From the NCBI RefSeq assembly GCF_943734655.1, contig NC_071354.1, forward strand, positions 56,585,544 through 56,649,543: a stretch of DNA of 64,000 nucleotides. Reading direction: 5' to 3'. How positions within the stretch are numbered: the first letter of the stretch is position 1; the number at the start of each line of letters is the position of its first letter. The notes beneath the pieces are model-generated. The model was given only the letters and a program-made list of their open reading frames with translations, was not told where the DNA came from and ran no database searches. This document shows positions 23,576 to 34,275 of the stretch, piece by piece. Made by a program: the position numbers and the translations under genes. The DNA comes from Sabethes cyaneus (Eukaryota; Arthropoda; Insecta; Diptera; Culicidae).

Positions 23576-26330
23576 GATATGATCAAGGCACCTTTTAGTT
23601 TGTTTCGTGGTGCGCAACATTTCTTTAAAATTAAAAATTTAACTTTGGTACCTTCGTGTGACGAATCCTCTCAAACCAACATTGCTAATGTTTCAAATTA
23701 AACTTGCACGGTGATGTCATGTCCGTTCACATCTATGAAAAAGATGAATCCACCAACCTAGCGTAGGGGCGCAGGTTGTTTTAGAATTTCTCGCGACACG
23801 ATGAGTACGGTGCGGCTTTGAGTTGAGAGCGCACCCTTTAACAGATCGTCCCTGAAATGGTCGTATTTTTTTGCTTTTCCACAGTACACAACCACCTTTT
23901 CATGTAGATTTTATGGTAGGTACCTGTCACTGCACTGGCAGTTCAGCACCCCTTTCGACCCCAAAGTGGAAGGCATTCCCGGTTCTTTTCTCCTTTTTTT
24001 GTTCACCATTATGACAACATTCATCTTGCGTCTTCACCGTTACGGCCGGCCCCCCGAAATGGCCTGCCGGAACCGTACAGGTGTGCGAATAACAATCTCG
24101 AAAGTGAACGTTACGTTTATCCTGCAGCCGTCTATCGGGTACGGAGAGTTGAAGGAACACAAAAAAAATTAAAACAGCAGAACCATGGTACAACCGTACC
24201 GACGACTGCCGTAGGGCGATATTAAATTTTCCCATGAATGAATGAGCAAAACCTATGAATGGATGCGACTCTTGCCTGGTTGGTTGGGGAATTCAAATGT
24301 AGACACAAAACCGAAAAGCAGGTCAGATCAGATGTCTTTAACCTGACGCAAAGAAGAACGTGGTTAAGTCGGCATTCAGAATGGAATCTGCGGTGTGTGT
24401 GCTGTACCAACATAGTATTTGGGTCACCAGGAATGCCCTCTCTGTTCTTGCGTGGTAGCAGCATATCACCGTCTTGTACCAGGAGCAGTGGAGAATCCTC
24501 GCCAGCATCAAGTGGCCCGATGTGTCTGCGAATCTGTGCATTAATCATGGAATGCTTTCGCACGCATTTTCAATGGTAGAATGTAGTTTTTGTGCGTTGT
24601 CTATTGGGGCTTCTGCTGACAGGTGAAAACGAATGCCGATAGACGATGTAGCGTAGCAACTGAATGGGTTGAAAAAAAAAAGTTAGAGACAGGTTCTTGC
24701 TTCCGTTTTGTGTATGATGAGAAAACCCCGTGGGAAACGGATTTTTCGAATCAATAGGTAACACAATTCGGTTCCGATAGGACGATGGATAAATCATCTA
24801 CACTAGAGTGTAGGTTCTTGCATAGGCACCGTAGCAAGGATGGTCATAATATTTGTACAGTTCTAAATGCAGAGAAAGAAAAAACTTTATCAGTGCATCA
24901 TTGTACTACGTATGTAGTGGTGTGTGTAGTGTGCATTTTACTTTCCGTAATAACTTGAGCAGACTTGTAATTGTTCTTCGTTCAAAGTTTGTACTGCCGT
25001 TTTTTTACCTTCTGTACATTAGCAAAAAGTGTTACTAAAAATATCTTATTACTTAGGCTGTGAACTGTAAAGTTCACTTCAAGAAGGCATAGTTCAAATA
25101 GCTTTAGAAAGTATAATATGAAGAAGAAATATGAGAAGTTTCTCTCTACCCGGAGCCATAAGAATAGTATTGGTTCGAGATGCGAATGAAGCCTCTTGTT
25201 TAAGGGAAAATTATAACTAGTCACCGAACTTCCTGGCTCTAGAGAACGAAATTGGCTGAAGAGTAGTAAAAAGCATAAAAAGTAACAAAAATGGTGAAAA
25301 CACCGACACGTTATCACGGATAATAAGCAGTTTCTTCACTCAATAGCGATACTACAAAAAGAACGAAGTGCGGAACACAGAAGAAACACCTGAACGATAT
25401 CATAATAGCACAAAATACTGGCTGCAGTGAGAATGTCCGTAGATGATTCTATTGACCAGCGTATCGGTGTCATTGGTCCGTTTTCTTGGTAATATGTTTA
25501 TTGCAGGTCACCGCGGTTGACTCGACCATTGCCATTGTAGAAGAAAAACACCGGCACTCATCGCTTTTGCTTGCTTTTTTTTTGGCTAAAGGGATTGATG
25601 ACAATAACGCACACTGATGTGAGCTGGTACCTTCCGTGTGCAGGATGTAGATAAAGCACATGCCAGCGAGTGTTTAGTTAAGTATTTTTCAACCAATAGT
25701 TCAAAACGGAAATTACTCATGTGAATCCATCCTACCCAGCGAAAGTTCATGATTTCCCCTTAACTACTCCCCTTCTCGATCCTTCTCCATTAAAGAAATC
25801 CCCAAGAAAAAAAAACAAATAAATTTTTTCTGATCTGGTTAAGAATTATTCTGCTGTGGCCAAAATTTTAAAAACTCGCTAAAATAAACTGCCTATTAGT
25901 GTATTAGATCTCAAAAACAAGCAAATGAGATTGATGCTTGTGAATTTATTATGCGTGAGTAGCACTTTTACATTCCTTCCCGCATAGTGGAGATTGACAG
26001 TATAGTCAGTGATCCTAGTCTGACCGTCAAGAACCTACTGGACTTTGGGATTGGCCGATTCAATGATTCCAATATTAAGTCGCTAAAGATACTGAACGTC
26101 AAACAAGTGTCACACGGTCACGGCTAGGTACTAAGATTCTAAGAAAGCTGATAAAAGAAAGTATTGTAGAAAATGTGAAGCAAATTCGTCAAGGGCTTCA
26201 TTAAAGTGATGAACTGTACAGGCTGCCAATAAAATTAGTAAAACTCTACAAATTACTGCCATAAAACTTAGATTTGACGGCAAAGCAAAGCCTGGGTGCT
26301 AATTCCGTTGTCGAAATTTGACCTTCTGGT
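23576..26330. other. No gene recognised
   Basis: Moderately GC-balanced near 23.9-24.5 kb, AT-rich elsewhere. A frame at 25990-26110 reads like a protein fragment ('VKNLLDFGIGRFNDSNIKSL') but stops soon after and I cannot assign it. No transposon ends seen. Confidence 0.35.
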
Positions 26331-26340
26331 TTTATACGAC

Positions 26341-26455
26341 AGACTTTGCAACCAGCTGTGCGGGGTCAGAGCTACGATCCTATTGACTTTAACAGCCTCT
26401 CCCAGCCGAGATTCGAACTTACGACGACTGGCTTATTAGAACAGCGTCTTAGGAT
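26341..26455 (-). mobile_element. tRNA-derived SINE, family 2 (copy a)
   Basis: On the minus strand: ACGCTGTTCTAATAAGCCAGTCGTC, then a B-box-like GTTCGAATCTC, then a body with GGCTGTTAAAGTCAATAGGATCGTAGC. The order tRNA-like head with internal promoter followed by a unique body is typical of SINEs. Related copies are at 36770-36872 (minus) and 55008-55140 (plus). Confidence 0.65.
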
Positions 26456-26529
26456 TTGACGGACCAGGATCATATAAAGCGTATACGTCGCTAAAGCTTC
26501 TACACCAACGGTTTGGTGGGTTATTGTGA

Positions 26530-27190
26530 CCGTAGTTGAGTTGACATTTATTTACGTAGAGTGGTAGGCCTTTTTGTAAAGTCTAAAGGGCGTAGCGAAG
26601 AAATCTCTGCGGGACTTTCACCAAACGGACGCACTGCGTGGTGAAATATGAAGCCCAGACGTGGGCAATATATTTCAGCACGCATCAAATGATAGAGAAA
26701 TACAAAGTTTGCAGTTTGTAAATGTGATCGAAGTCGGCAGTAATCCGCTTAACAAATCGAAGCACTGCGAATGCGTTTGCAATAGTAACAAACATGTGTT
26801 CAGCGAATCCTAGGTTGCAGTTGCTTGTTTTTGATTGTCGTAGCTCGTTTAAGCAGATTTAAATCAAGCTAGTTGCGATTGTGACTAACTGAAACTTAAG
26901 ACTTTGGGCTTACTGGCATTTGCTTCCATGCCATTCGACCGGCACCAATTCCCAATCCATCAACTCAAATTCCAAAAGCAGCACTATCCAAAGCGGATGA
27001 TATGACAAGAAACGCTTTCAAATCGTAAACGTACATTAGTATATTGAAGCACAGACGTGAGCACACATTGTTGATGCATATAACGACGATTAGTAGCCCA
27101 AGCTGGCCAAGATGGCTTCCTTGGGGAACGCAGGAAGATGCACAAAATATATTGCATCCAGGAAAATCAATCGACGCTGTTCTACTACAC
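26530..27190 (-). pseudogene. Antisense LINE reverse transcriptase and C-terminal fragment (L2/CR1-like)
   Basis: The minus strand encodes 'SCVPQGSHLGQL' (motif B), 'ICINNVCSRL', then 'YVYDLKAFLVISSALD' where YADDLK is expected: the catalytic pair reads YD, so it is inactive. Below about 26980 the coding continues in broken frames with 'RSHLQTANFVFLYHL', 'CPRLGFIFHHAVRPFG' and a RRFLRYAL-like patch, corresponding to the C-terminal domain in copies A and B. A separate family member rather than part of copy A, because motif B has SHLG rather than SNLG. Confidence 0.7.
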
Positions 27191-27519
27191 AAGTGTAGCG
27201 AAAAACAAACGGCCTTTTACTCCACGATGGGGCCGAGAAAGAGCTCCGATGTCTTCGTGGTGCAGTGAAAACTTTGAACGATATACGGCGGTTATTGGCA
27301 TCAGCTCGGTAGCTAAACTACTAAACATTAACTTTGAAACATGGAAGAATACAAAATAGAAAAGTGATTTACGATACAGAAGAGTCTTTGAACCGGCAAA
27401 TTTTTGCTTTTGCCTGAAAATTGTATTCCACCCTACTAGCAAGGTTGTTACAAAGTTGTTGTGATAACCGGAATATGACTGATTTCAGTCGTAATCCGGC
27501 TGCTTCAACTAAATGGACC

Positions 27520-28066
27520 GATGATAATAAAAACGACCGTTGGTTTTGTTATAGATGTGGTACTGGCTTTTGGTCACGGGTTTCGTGCGAAAATATTTAT
27601 ATTTCGTTTAATGTCGACGTTTCGAAGGGTATCCCTTCATCCTCAGGACAGCTATTGATTTACAAAAAAAAAAAATTTTTCTTGAAATTTCGCCATCTCA
27701 CACAGCGATTTGAAAAGTTTCATTCTACAATCTGTGTCCGATGTGCCCGGGTAAAATCTGTGTGAGTTCTTCTTTTTTAAAGTCACTAGTTAGCAAAAAT
27801 CCACACTATAAATGTGCTGCTTTTTCAGTGTAGAGAAACCGACAACTTTATATACACAAATGACACAAATTACTTGACAAAGAAAATATTTGCATACGTT
27901 GTGAGTAGTTAAATGTTAAATGTTAGACTTGTATAACAATGTTAAAAAATTTTGTAAATCAATAGCTGTCCTGAGGATGAAGGGATACCCCTCGAAACGT
28001 CGACATTAAACGAAATATAAATATTTTCGCACGAAACCCGTGACCAAAAGCCAGTACCACATCTAT
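27520..28066. mobile_element. Foldback element 3, ~120-bp arms, 13-bp flanking duplication
   Basis: Inverted arms at about 27548-27667 and 27950-28069 are nearly identical. They run from GTTATAGATGTGGTACTGGC at the outside through CGAAAATATTTATATTTCGTT, GTCGACGTTTCGA, a hairpin GGGTATCCC, and ATCCTCAGGACAGC at the inside. About 280 bp of AT-rich spacer separates them. The direct repeat AACTAAATGGACC occurs at 27507-27519 and 28067-28079 and looks like a target-site duplication, which would place the left end slightly outside the inverted arm. Confidence 0.85.
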
Positions 28067-28420
28067 AACTAAATGGACCTAAAGTGTGCTACTTGGGCAA
28101 TGCATAACTAATCTTGACCGAAAATTTTTCGGGGAAAACCCGGATTAGTTTTGAAACAATTCTGAATTGCGCGTACGTTTGACCGCACTGACAATATCCA
28201 AAAACAAGTTCTGTTCCGTCCCGTCCAAATGCATTCTGTTCGGTATAGTTTTTATTTCATTCCTGAGGCAGGAAAATTGATTTATAGTAGCGAATCCGCG
28301 AATGCATGTGTCGTCTGCGGTTGGGAAGCATCATAATTTCGTGGATTTCAGCGCAACATACGATACAGTTGAATGCGAACAGCTATGGCACATAATGCAC
28401 GAGTACGGTATTCCGGACAA

Positions 28421-28553
28421 TTTTTTGTTAGATTATAGTCACTTAAACAGCTTGGGTTATTCGTGACTTCTGCGGAGTTGGAATTTGAACCCGGGTCCTC
28501 AGCGTGAGATGCGTGAATACGTGAACCACTACGCTGGATGGGGTTAGTTCTAG
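28421..28553 (-). mobile_element. tRNA-derived SINE, family 1 (copy a), inside RTE
   Basis: Minus-strand reading: GCGTAGTGGTTCACGTATTC (A-box region), CTCACGCTGAGGACCC, B-box GGTTCAAATTCC, then CCAAGCTGTTTAAGTGACTATAATC. Flanked by TTCCGGACAA (28411-28420) and TTCCTGGACAA (28554-28564), a probable 10-11 bp target duplication that also interrupts the RTE reading frame. The second copy of the family is at 49967-50067. Confidence 0.75.
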
Positions 28554-28832
28554 TTCCTGGACAAATTGACACGGCTGCACAGTAAGCACTCTCGAGTCCT
28601 TTCGAATCGTGGAGAGGGTTGCGGCAAACGGATGGGCTGTCCTGTATGTTATTCAACATCGCGATTGAAAGTGTGATACGGCGAGAGGGAATCAAAACGA
28701 GATGAACGATCTCGATGTAGGCGTATGAACCACAAGTTGCAAGCACTACTTGGAGAGATTCCCATTGTATACTTGACGAAAGTTGGGAAACTACGGTGGG
28801 CCGGTCACGTCGCGAGGATGCCGGACAACTCT

Positions 28833-28935
28833 TAGTAGCACATTTGTTACAAACCTGTAGTGGCAACCGATATGTGACCGATTTTGATCATAAACGAGTT
28901 GCCGCAACTTAAAATGCCAAATGTGTGCTGCTTGG
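28833..28935. mobile_element. MITE, same family as 21932-22037, inverted
   Basis: TAGTAGCACATTTGTTACAA at the left and AATGTGTGCTGCTTGG at the right. Reverse-complemented, the interior carries ATCGGTTGCCAC and GGTTTGTAACAA exactly as in the 21.9 kb copy. Inserted within the RTE tail. Confidence 0.7.
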
Positions 28936-29039
28936 ACTGTGCAATGAAATTCGTTCTCGTCAAGAACACCACCGACACCAGGAATAGACGGGCCCAACGT
29001 ACCAGATTGAAGCCGACTTGCGTGTGTCGAGATGCTCAA

Positions 29040-30345
29040 CGAATTGGCGAAGCAGTTTTTCGAAAATTGGAAAAAATGGCGTCACCCGAAAAGCAACCTT
29101 GCGGATTTATTTTGCGTAAGCACCTGGAAAATCTCCAGCTCTCTCATCATGAATGGTGAGATTTACGTCAAGGCGGACTTCCGGCAGCTTCCGGGGCTAC
29201 TGTACTTCACCGCCCAGGGCACAGCATAAATTTGATGTTCCGGAGAAAGTAAGGATGCAGAAACTTTCATAGTTTGCAAAGAAATACATGATTTGGCCAA
29301 GAAACAGATCATGTGGCAAACGGAGCGCGCCGTTCGTGACTACCGGGAATGTAAACGGGCAGATCTACCTCAAGGAGTGTCCACAGAAGCATCTGCTTCC
29401 TCTGTCGAAGCAACACGAGGGCCCTACGATCTTCTGGCCGGATCTACCTTTGTGCCAATAGTCAAAGGAAGTATTGGAGTGGTACGAAGCCAACGCAGTA
29501 CTTTCGTATCCAAGGGCATGAACGCCACTAACGCACCGGAACTAAAGCCCATCGAAAAATACTAGGCTATTATGAAGCATGCACTACGGAAGCATCCCAA
29601 CAAGGTCAAGTCTGAGGAAGACATGAAGAAAAAGTGGATTTCCGTACAGATGAAGCTGCAGCTAGGTTATACAAAACTTTTTGAATGGACCCGTCAAAAA
29701 ATTTACATTAAAATTTGTAGTAGAAACAATGCGTCTACCACAGTTTTTATTGTGAACATTGAAACTTATGGTAAATTTATTGTAAAAGTGGCTCAAATTC
29801 AATTTTTATTCATATTTTTGTTTCTTATTTTATGCTATAGAATTAGCCATATTTCAGCATAAATTTGCTGCCTTTTTAAATTAAATCTTATTTTTTCGCC
29901 TAAAAAATTACTATAATAGGACGATAACTTTTACTGTAAATGAAAATTTTTGTACGCAAAAAACTAGATTTTTGTATTGTTAAGATACTTAACAACTCGT
30001 CATTTTTATGGTAAAATCTCTGAAAACCATGAAAGTTATTGTGGACAACAATGGTTTAATGGTTTGGTTATCTTTTCGGACGATAAAATGTATGGGTTTT
30101 ACTGTGTTTTGTGTCGTACTGTTACCATAATTTTTATCTTCGTGTTATGGAAATTTTTTTCCGGGGAGTTAAGCGTAAGGTGCAAGTATACGGTTATGGT
30201 ATTCAAGTTACATAAAACAAACATGTCAAAAGCTTACTAATGGATTATATTTTGTTGTCTGAAAGTTTGAAAAGGATCGACCAGTTAAATAATTTTCCAC
30301 AGTGTTTGTTGAGTGGTGCAATTTGATGTGGGACACCCTTTATGG
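29040..30345 (+). mobile_element. Mariner-like (DD37E-type) element, 5'-truncated
   Basis: Contains the transposase remnant listed separately plus about 670 bp of AT-rich 3' sequence, ending near GATGTGGGACACCCTTTA (30328-30345), a plausible inverted-repeat end for this superfamily. No matching left terminus is present; the left side joins RTE sequence directly at about 29040. The region after 29670 could also be a different insertion. Confidence 0.5.
29045..29670 (+). pseudogene. DD37E mariner-like transposase C-terminal remnant
   Basis: Cut-and-paste transposase of the IS630/Tc1/mariner superfamily. Pieces in order: 'NGEIYVKADFRQLPG', 'FDVPEKV'-like, 'KKYMIW', 'GNVNGQIYLKECPQKHLLPL', 'FWPDLPLC' with the second catalytic Asp (GAT 29441-29443), 'KEVLEWYEAN', then after a shift 'NAPELKPIEKY' with the catalytic Glu (GAA 29554-29556) and 'MKKKWISVQMKL'. 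The bases between Asp and Glu number 110, one short of 37 codons, so a single-base loss from a D37E spacing explains it. This spacing matches the ITmD37E group described from mosquitoes. There are at least three stops and two shifts, and the N-terminal DNA-binding half is missing. Confidence 0.75.
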
Positions 30346-33300
30346 AGGAGCTACATGTATGCTAGTTACGCCCTAGTAAGAAAGTACCTGGTTTACTCAG
30401 ACGTAGCGTATATGTGAATTCCAAAAATCCTGAGTTCAAATTTTGTAACGCTCACTATTATTTCTTCTAGTTCATAATGACTACATAGGCACTCTGTCGT
30501 TGAGACATTATAAATCAAGTAGCGACACTGTACATTGCTACCTTTGGGAACTCTAGCATTGTTGGAAAAATGCTATAAGTATAAAGTATAATAAGAAATT
30601 GTTTCTACTTCCGAACACGAAGTTGATCATTTGATCTATAGCTATGTACTTGTGATATGGATAATATTATATTGCTCTACGCTCGTTACTCCCTCCGCCT
30701 GAAAGTTTCTCATGGGACTGCTGAAGTCACTGCGTCAAAAGCATTAAAAAAAGTAAACAGCCAATTTCTACCGAGAATACTGCTGCCAAATATGCAAATA
30801 AATACCTCCCGCCGTCAGCCCCCACGCCGTACTCAATACCATCACGTTTCATTCATCCCCTCAATGGCTACCGGATATGGTAATTGAGTCGTCTTTGGGA
30901 TAATAATAAATTTCGAAATAAACGTAATCCTGATTATGTTGCTAAACATAATAATAAATTGGATTCGATTGTCGAACTTCTCGCCCTCTCTGCTCAGCCC
31001 GCCGGCTGGCAGGCAGGCAGGGGCGTGTAAATTCATCAGCGACAAGCAGAGCTTAGCGGACGATTTAATCGTGCACCAATCCGCTCACTATCGATACCCG
31101 CTAAATGACCTCGGGGAAAACACATCCATCGATGTGGATGCTGTGCAGGGATGAGACGCGCTGTTCTGGCATCTGATTTAACATTCGATTTCTCGCCAAT
31201 CCTTCCTTCTGTGCACCACCAACTACCGAGTACAGAACATAGTTGTTTGTCGGCTCCTCACGCAGGGTGCTGACTTCTCTCGAAATATCATCATCTGCAG
31301 AATGACAAACTTCCGACCGGGCTGACATACCTAAACGAATCAGGAGAACTCCCAACACGAACACTGGCAAACTTCCGATCCGATCAGATTACATCTATTT
31401 TAAAATTCAAAAACATTTCTTCCTTCCATTGTATAGATTTGCTTACATTTTACCCACCTGCCTTGCCCACTTCTGGTTCCGGCTTCTGGATTGTCGCTAT
31501 CGTTGGCCAAACAGCTCCGGACGAAGTCGATTCACCGTGTAGTGTCGGCACCATGGGACAAAGCAGTAACATATGGGCAACTTTCCGGCAACTTCTAATG
31601 CACACAAATCGTCAACCGAGCAGTGAAAAGTTACTTTTTTCCTTGTTTGGAGCTTTTCCTCGCCTCGTCGGATGGCATGGCATGGCGGTGGGAAAAGTAC
31701 CACATCTCGAACCAGCAGGCAGAATCGAGCAGCTGCCGTTGTCGTTACTCTACCGAGGAATACACTTAACGATTTACTTAACAAAATAAATGATACAATC
31801 GATGATTTTCGTCTACTTGCGAGCTCCATTATCGAGTAGTAGCTTTGCAAGGAGCCACCGTCAGCATATACTGTTCGAAACAGATGCCGGCTATGGAGAG
31901 TGAGAGGGAAAAAAGTCATCCCAACCAGCAACCAACCAAGTGAAGCTTTATTATATCGCTTATCTTGGTAGGTATACGTAACCGAGCTACTGGAAATGTT
32001 CGATTTTTACCTCACTTTGACGGGGGCACTTTTCCTCACACTTAGTTTCAGCACAGAAGAGCGGCGGCTTTTAACGTGAATTTTTGTTGGGTTTCCTTTC
32101 TATTAACAGGAAAGTCGCAGACATATTTTTCCTCGGATAACCACTTATCGGAGTGCGTTACTGCATGTCCCATAAACTTGCACATACACACACACACGCG
32201 TATGTAAGTACTTGCCACCAGCCAGCGCCAGTCTGACGACGGACGGTTCGGTGGAAAATGGACCCATGGAAGTCAAACCAGACCGACAAGTGGGCCTCCA
32301 CTCATGGTCGCTTGACCATAGTTAATTAAACAATGCAGTCAGCAATAAATTTTCCTACACTTTTCACTTGGCGCGTCGCTCATGCATGGCATAGTTGTGC
32401 GATGAAATTTTCCCAACACACACCAACAACAGCGTCGAGTGTGGAAAGCCTGCCCTGGATACTCACCGATCCTGCTATTGCAACATAGCTATCAAAACAT
32501 GCTGATGTTAAGTAGGGGACGGGAGGTTGGAGAGAAGAAAAATGTTTGGGGTAGTGCTTCGAGCGGACAAATGCGTGGCCGTGGTAGACGTCGTCGCCGC
32601 CGCTGTAGTCGTCGTCGTCGTCGTCGTCAGCGCTGCGCTGGTTCTAATTCTGGAAACCCAGGAACGCGTCCAAACGTAAAGTTGAGCAATTTTTCATTCG
32701 CAAATTAGTTTGCATGTAAGTGAGCGAAAGCGAAACATATTTTCTCCATTTACGACCGGACGCATTCGGCCTGGGGAGGAGGGTGCAGCCAAGCCCGGTA
32801 AGGTAAGGGGTAACCAGTGAGTGGTGGCTGACGCTGAACACTATAAGGATGTCTACGCCCGGCCGGGGTGCTCAGCCATGTTGTTTTAGCTTCCCGTAGA
32901 GGACGAGACAACTGTTGTGTGGTTGCGGTTTTACTTCCTGTGAGATGTGTAGGTTTTAGGATGGTATATGGCCTTGGTCGGGATTAAAAGCAGTATTTTC
33001 CTAATGGTAAACCGTTTTGGTTGGCAACGAATACAGCGTGTTTATGAGTGGCTGAGAAACCGGATTGAAGTCGCACGGAATTGCTTTATTAACGACCACC
33101 GTCTAAGCAATTCAGAATTATTATTTCAATAAACCTTAAGGTACGATTACAAGTGCGTAAAAATATAAACATTTTCCACCACTCGAGCGACCACCGTAAA
33201 ATAAAGCATAAACAATTTAAACTTCTTCAATCCTTAAACGACCTACCAGGTGGCCGTTAACTGCCTGAAACCAAAAACGAGCGTAAGTTTCCTTAATTCA

Positions 33301-34220
33301 CTGCACACTTTCCCGGTTTGTGTCCCGGTGATGGCCACAGGCAACGATTCTATTAGACTGTAATAAAACACAAGAGAAAAAAAAACTTCAAGCTGCTCAT
33401 TGTCCCGTTGCTGGAATTCTCGTTATTGACTGGTTCCCGGGCATTCATTTCCATCACCAGGTAATTATCGTAAATATTCTCCAACCGTACCGGGTAAGCT
33501 GGGGAGGGGAGGGAAGGAGAAAACTTTTGCAACTTACTTAGCGCTTCTTATTTGCACTGTGGAAAATCTTTTCTTGCCCATTTTCCGGCGGGCAGAAATT
33601 TCCGTTATGGCAGTCACCCGGCTTTAGAATGTGTGCTTCCGGACGAGAAAGTCTCGCTAACGACTTTACGCTCAGAGCCATTTTGACGGATTCAGCGGAG
33701 CGTTATGATCTTCTAACGGTGTTTTGGGAACATTTTCCGCGGCCAGCCAGCGCACTTCACGGTGGTGCAGTGGATGCTGGGGGGAGCAATGTAGGCAGCA
33801 GAGTGGTTCCGTTCTCAATGAAGTGTGAAGGAAAACAAAAACCGGCGCACGGTACACATCTTGCTTTGCAGACGCAATAAACGAAGAGGAAATAAATTTT
33901 TAGTGTCACCGCCCAACCGCTTCCAAGGGGCAGAAGCAGGAACAGGAGGCATCAGTTTGGCGGTACATATAGTCAACAACCTGTGCAAAGAAGTAGATAC
34001 TTAGTTCCCGGAATGCCGAGCGAGGGAGAAACTTTCCGTTTTAAAAACCGGCCGGGCTGCTCCCTCCACTAAACATAAATTAAGTATAATAAAATCGTGA
34101 AAATTTATTGACTTTACTAAGCCATGATTAAATTTCTTATCCGAGAGTTATATCTTCGCTCTTTGGTTGAGCCTAGCCTGGCAAAAAATAAATTTCACAC
34201 TTCATAAAAAAGCACATTTC
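30346..34220. other. Mostly unique-looking DNA, no gene called
   Basis: 30.3-30.9 kb is AT-rich. 30.9-34 kb is GC-balanced with no transposon signatures. A GTC/CGC triplet patch is at about 32584-32632. Several 80-140 residue open frames begin at non-ATG codons or show no domain. The balanced composition and lack of repeats make this a candidate for host regulatory or intronic sequence. Confidence 0.4.
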
Positions 34221-34226
34221 AGTTAC

Positions 34227-34275
34227 CTGCGCAGTGCATGAATTACGGTGCAGTTTCTAGACAGCGATGACTCAC
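34227..34275 (-). other. Candidate 49-bp exon bounded by splice-like signals
   Basis: Minus strand: a pyrimidine-rich tract ending CTTTTCCATTTGCAG lies directly before 34275, and CTGCGCAG followed by GTAACT ends the segment at 34227. Both acceptor and donor fit consensus, but the acceptor junction also reads CAG|GTGAGT, itself a good donor, so alternative structures are possible. No transcript evidence; this is pattern recognition only. Confidence 0.2.

Larger units (their letters stand above)
28340..29050 (+). mobile_element. RTE-type retrotransposon, degenerate, with nested insertions
   Basis: Opens at 'ATYDTVECEQLWHIMHEYGI' (RT motif A region), is split by a SINE (28421-28553), resumes at 'LTRLH', continues to a 'FNIAIESVIRR'-type segment (about 28655-28685), then jumps by deletion to 'RRRMNHKLQALLGEIPIVYL' and 'KVGKLRWAGHVARMPDN'. 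The jump removes the catalytic FADD region. A MITE (28833-28935) interrupts the last piece before 'MKFVLVKNTTDTRNRRAQR'. The nesting gives a relative order: RTE first, then SINE and MITE. Confidence 0.8.

Noticed and set aside
26403..26420. Functional tRNA gene
   Set aside because: The B-box-like sequence is present but no cloverleaf with acceptor-stem pairing could be drawn, and the downstream body is shared with other copies, so it is a SINE.
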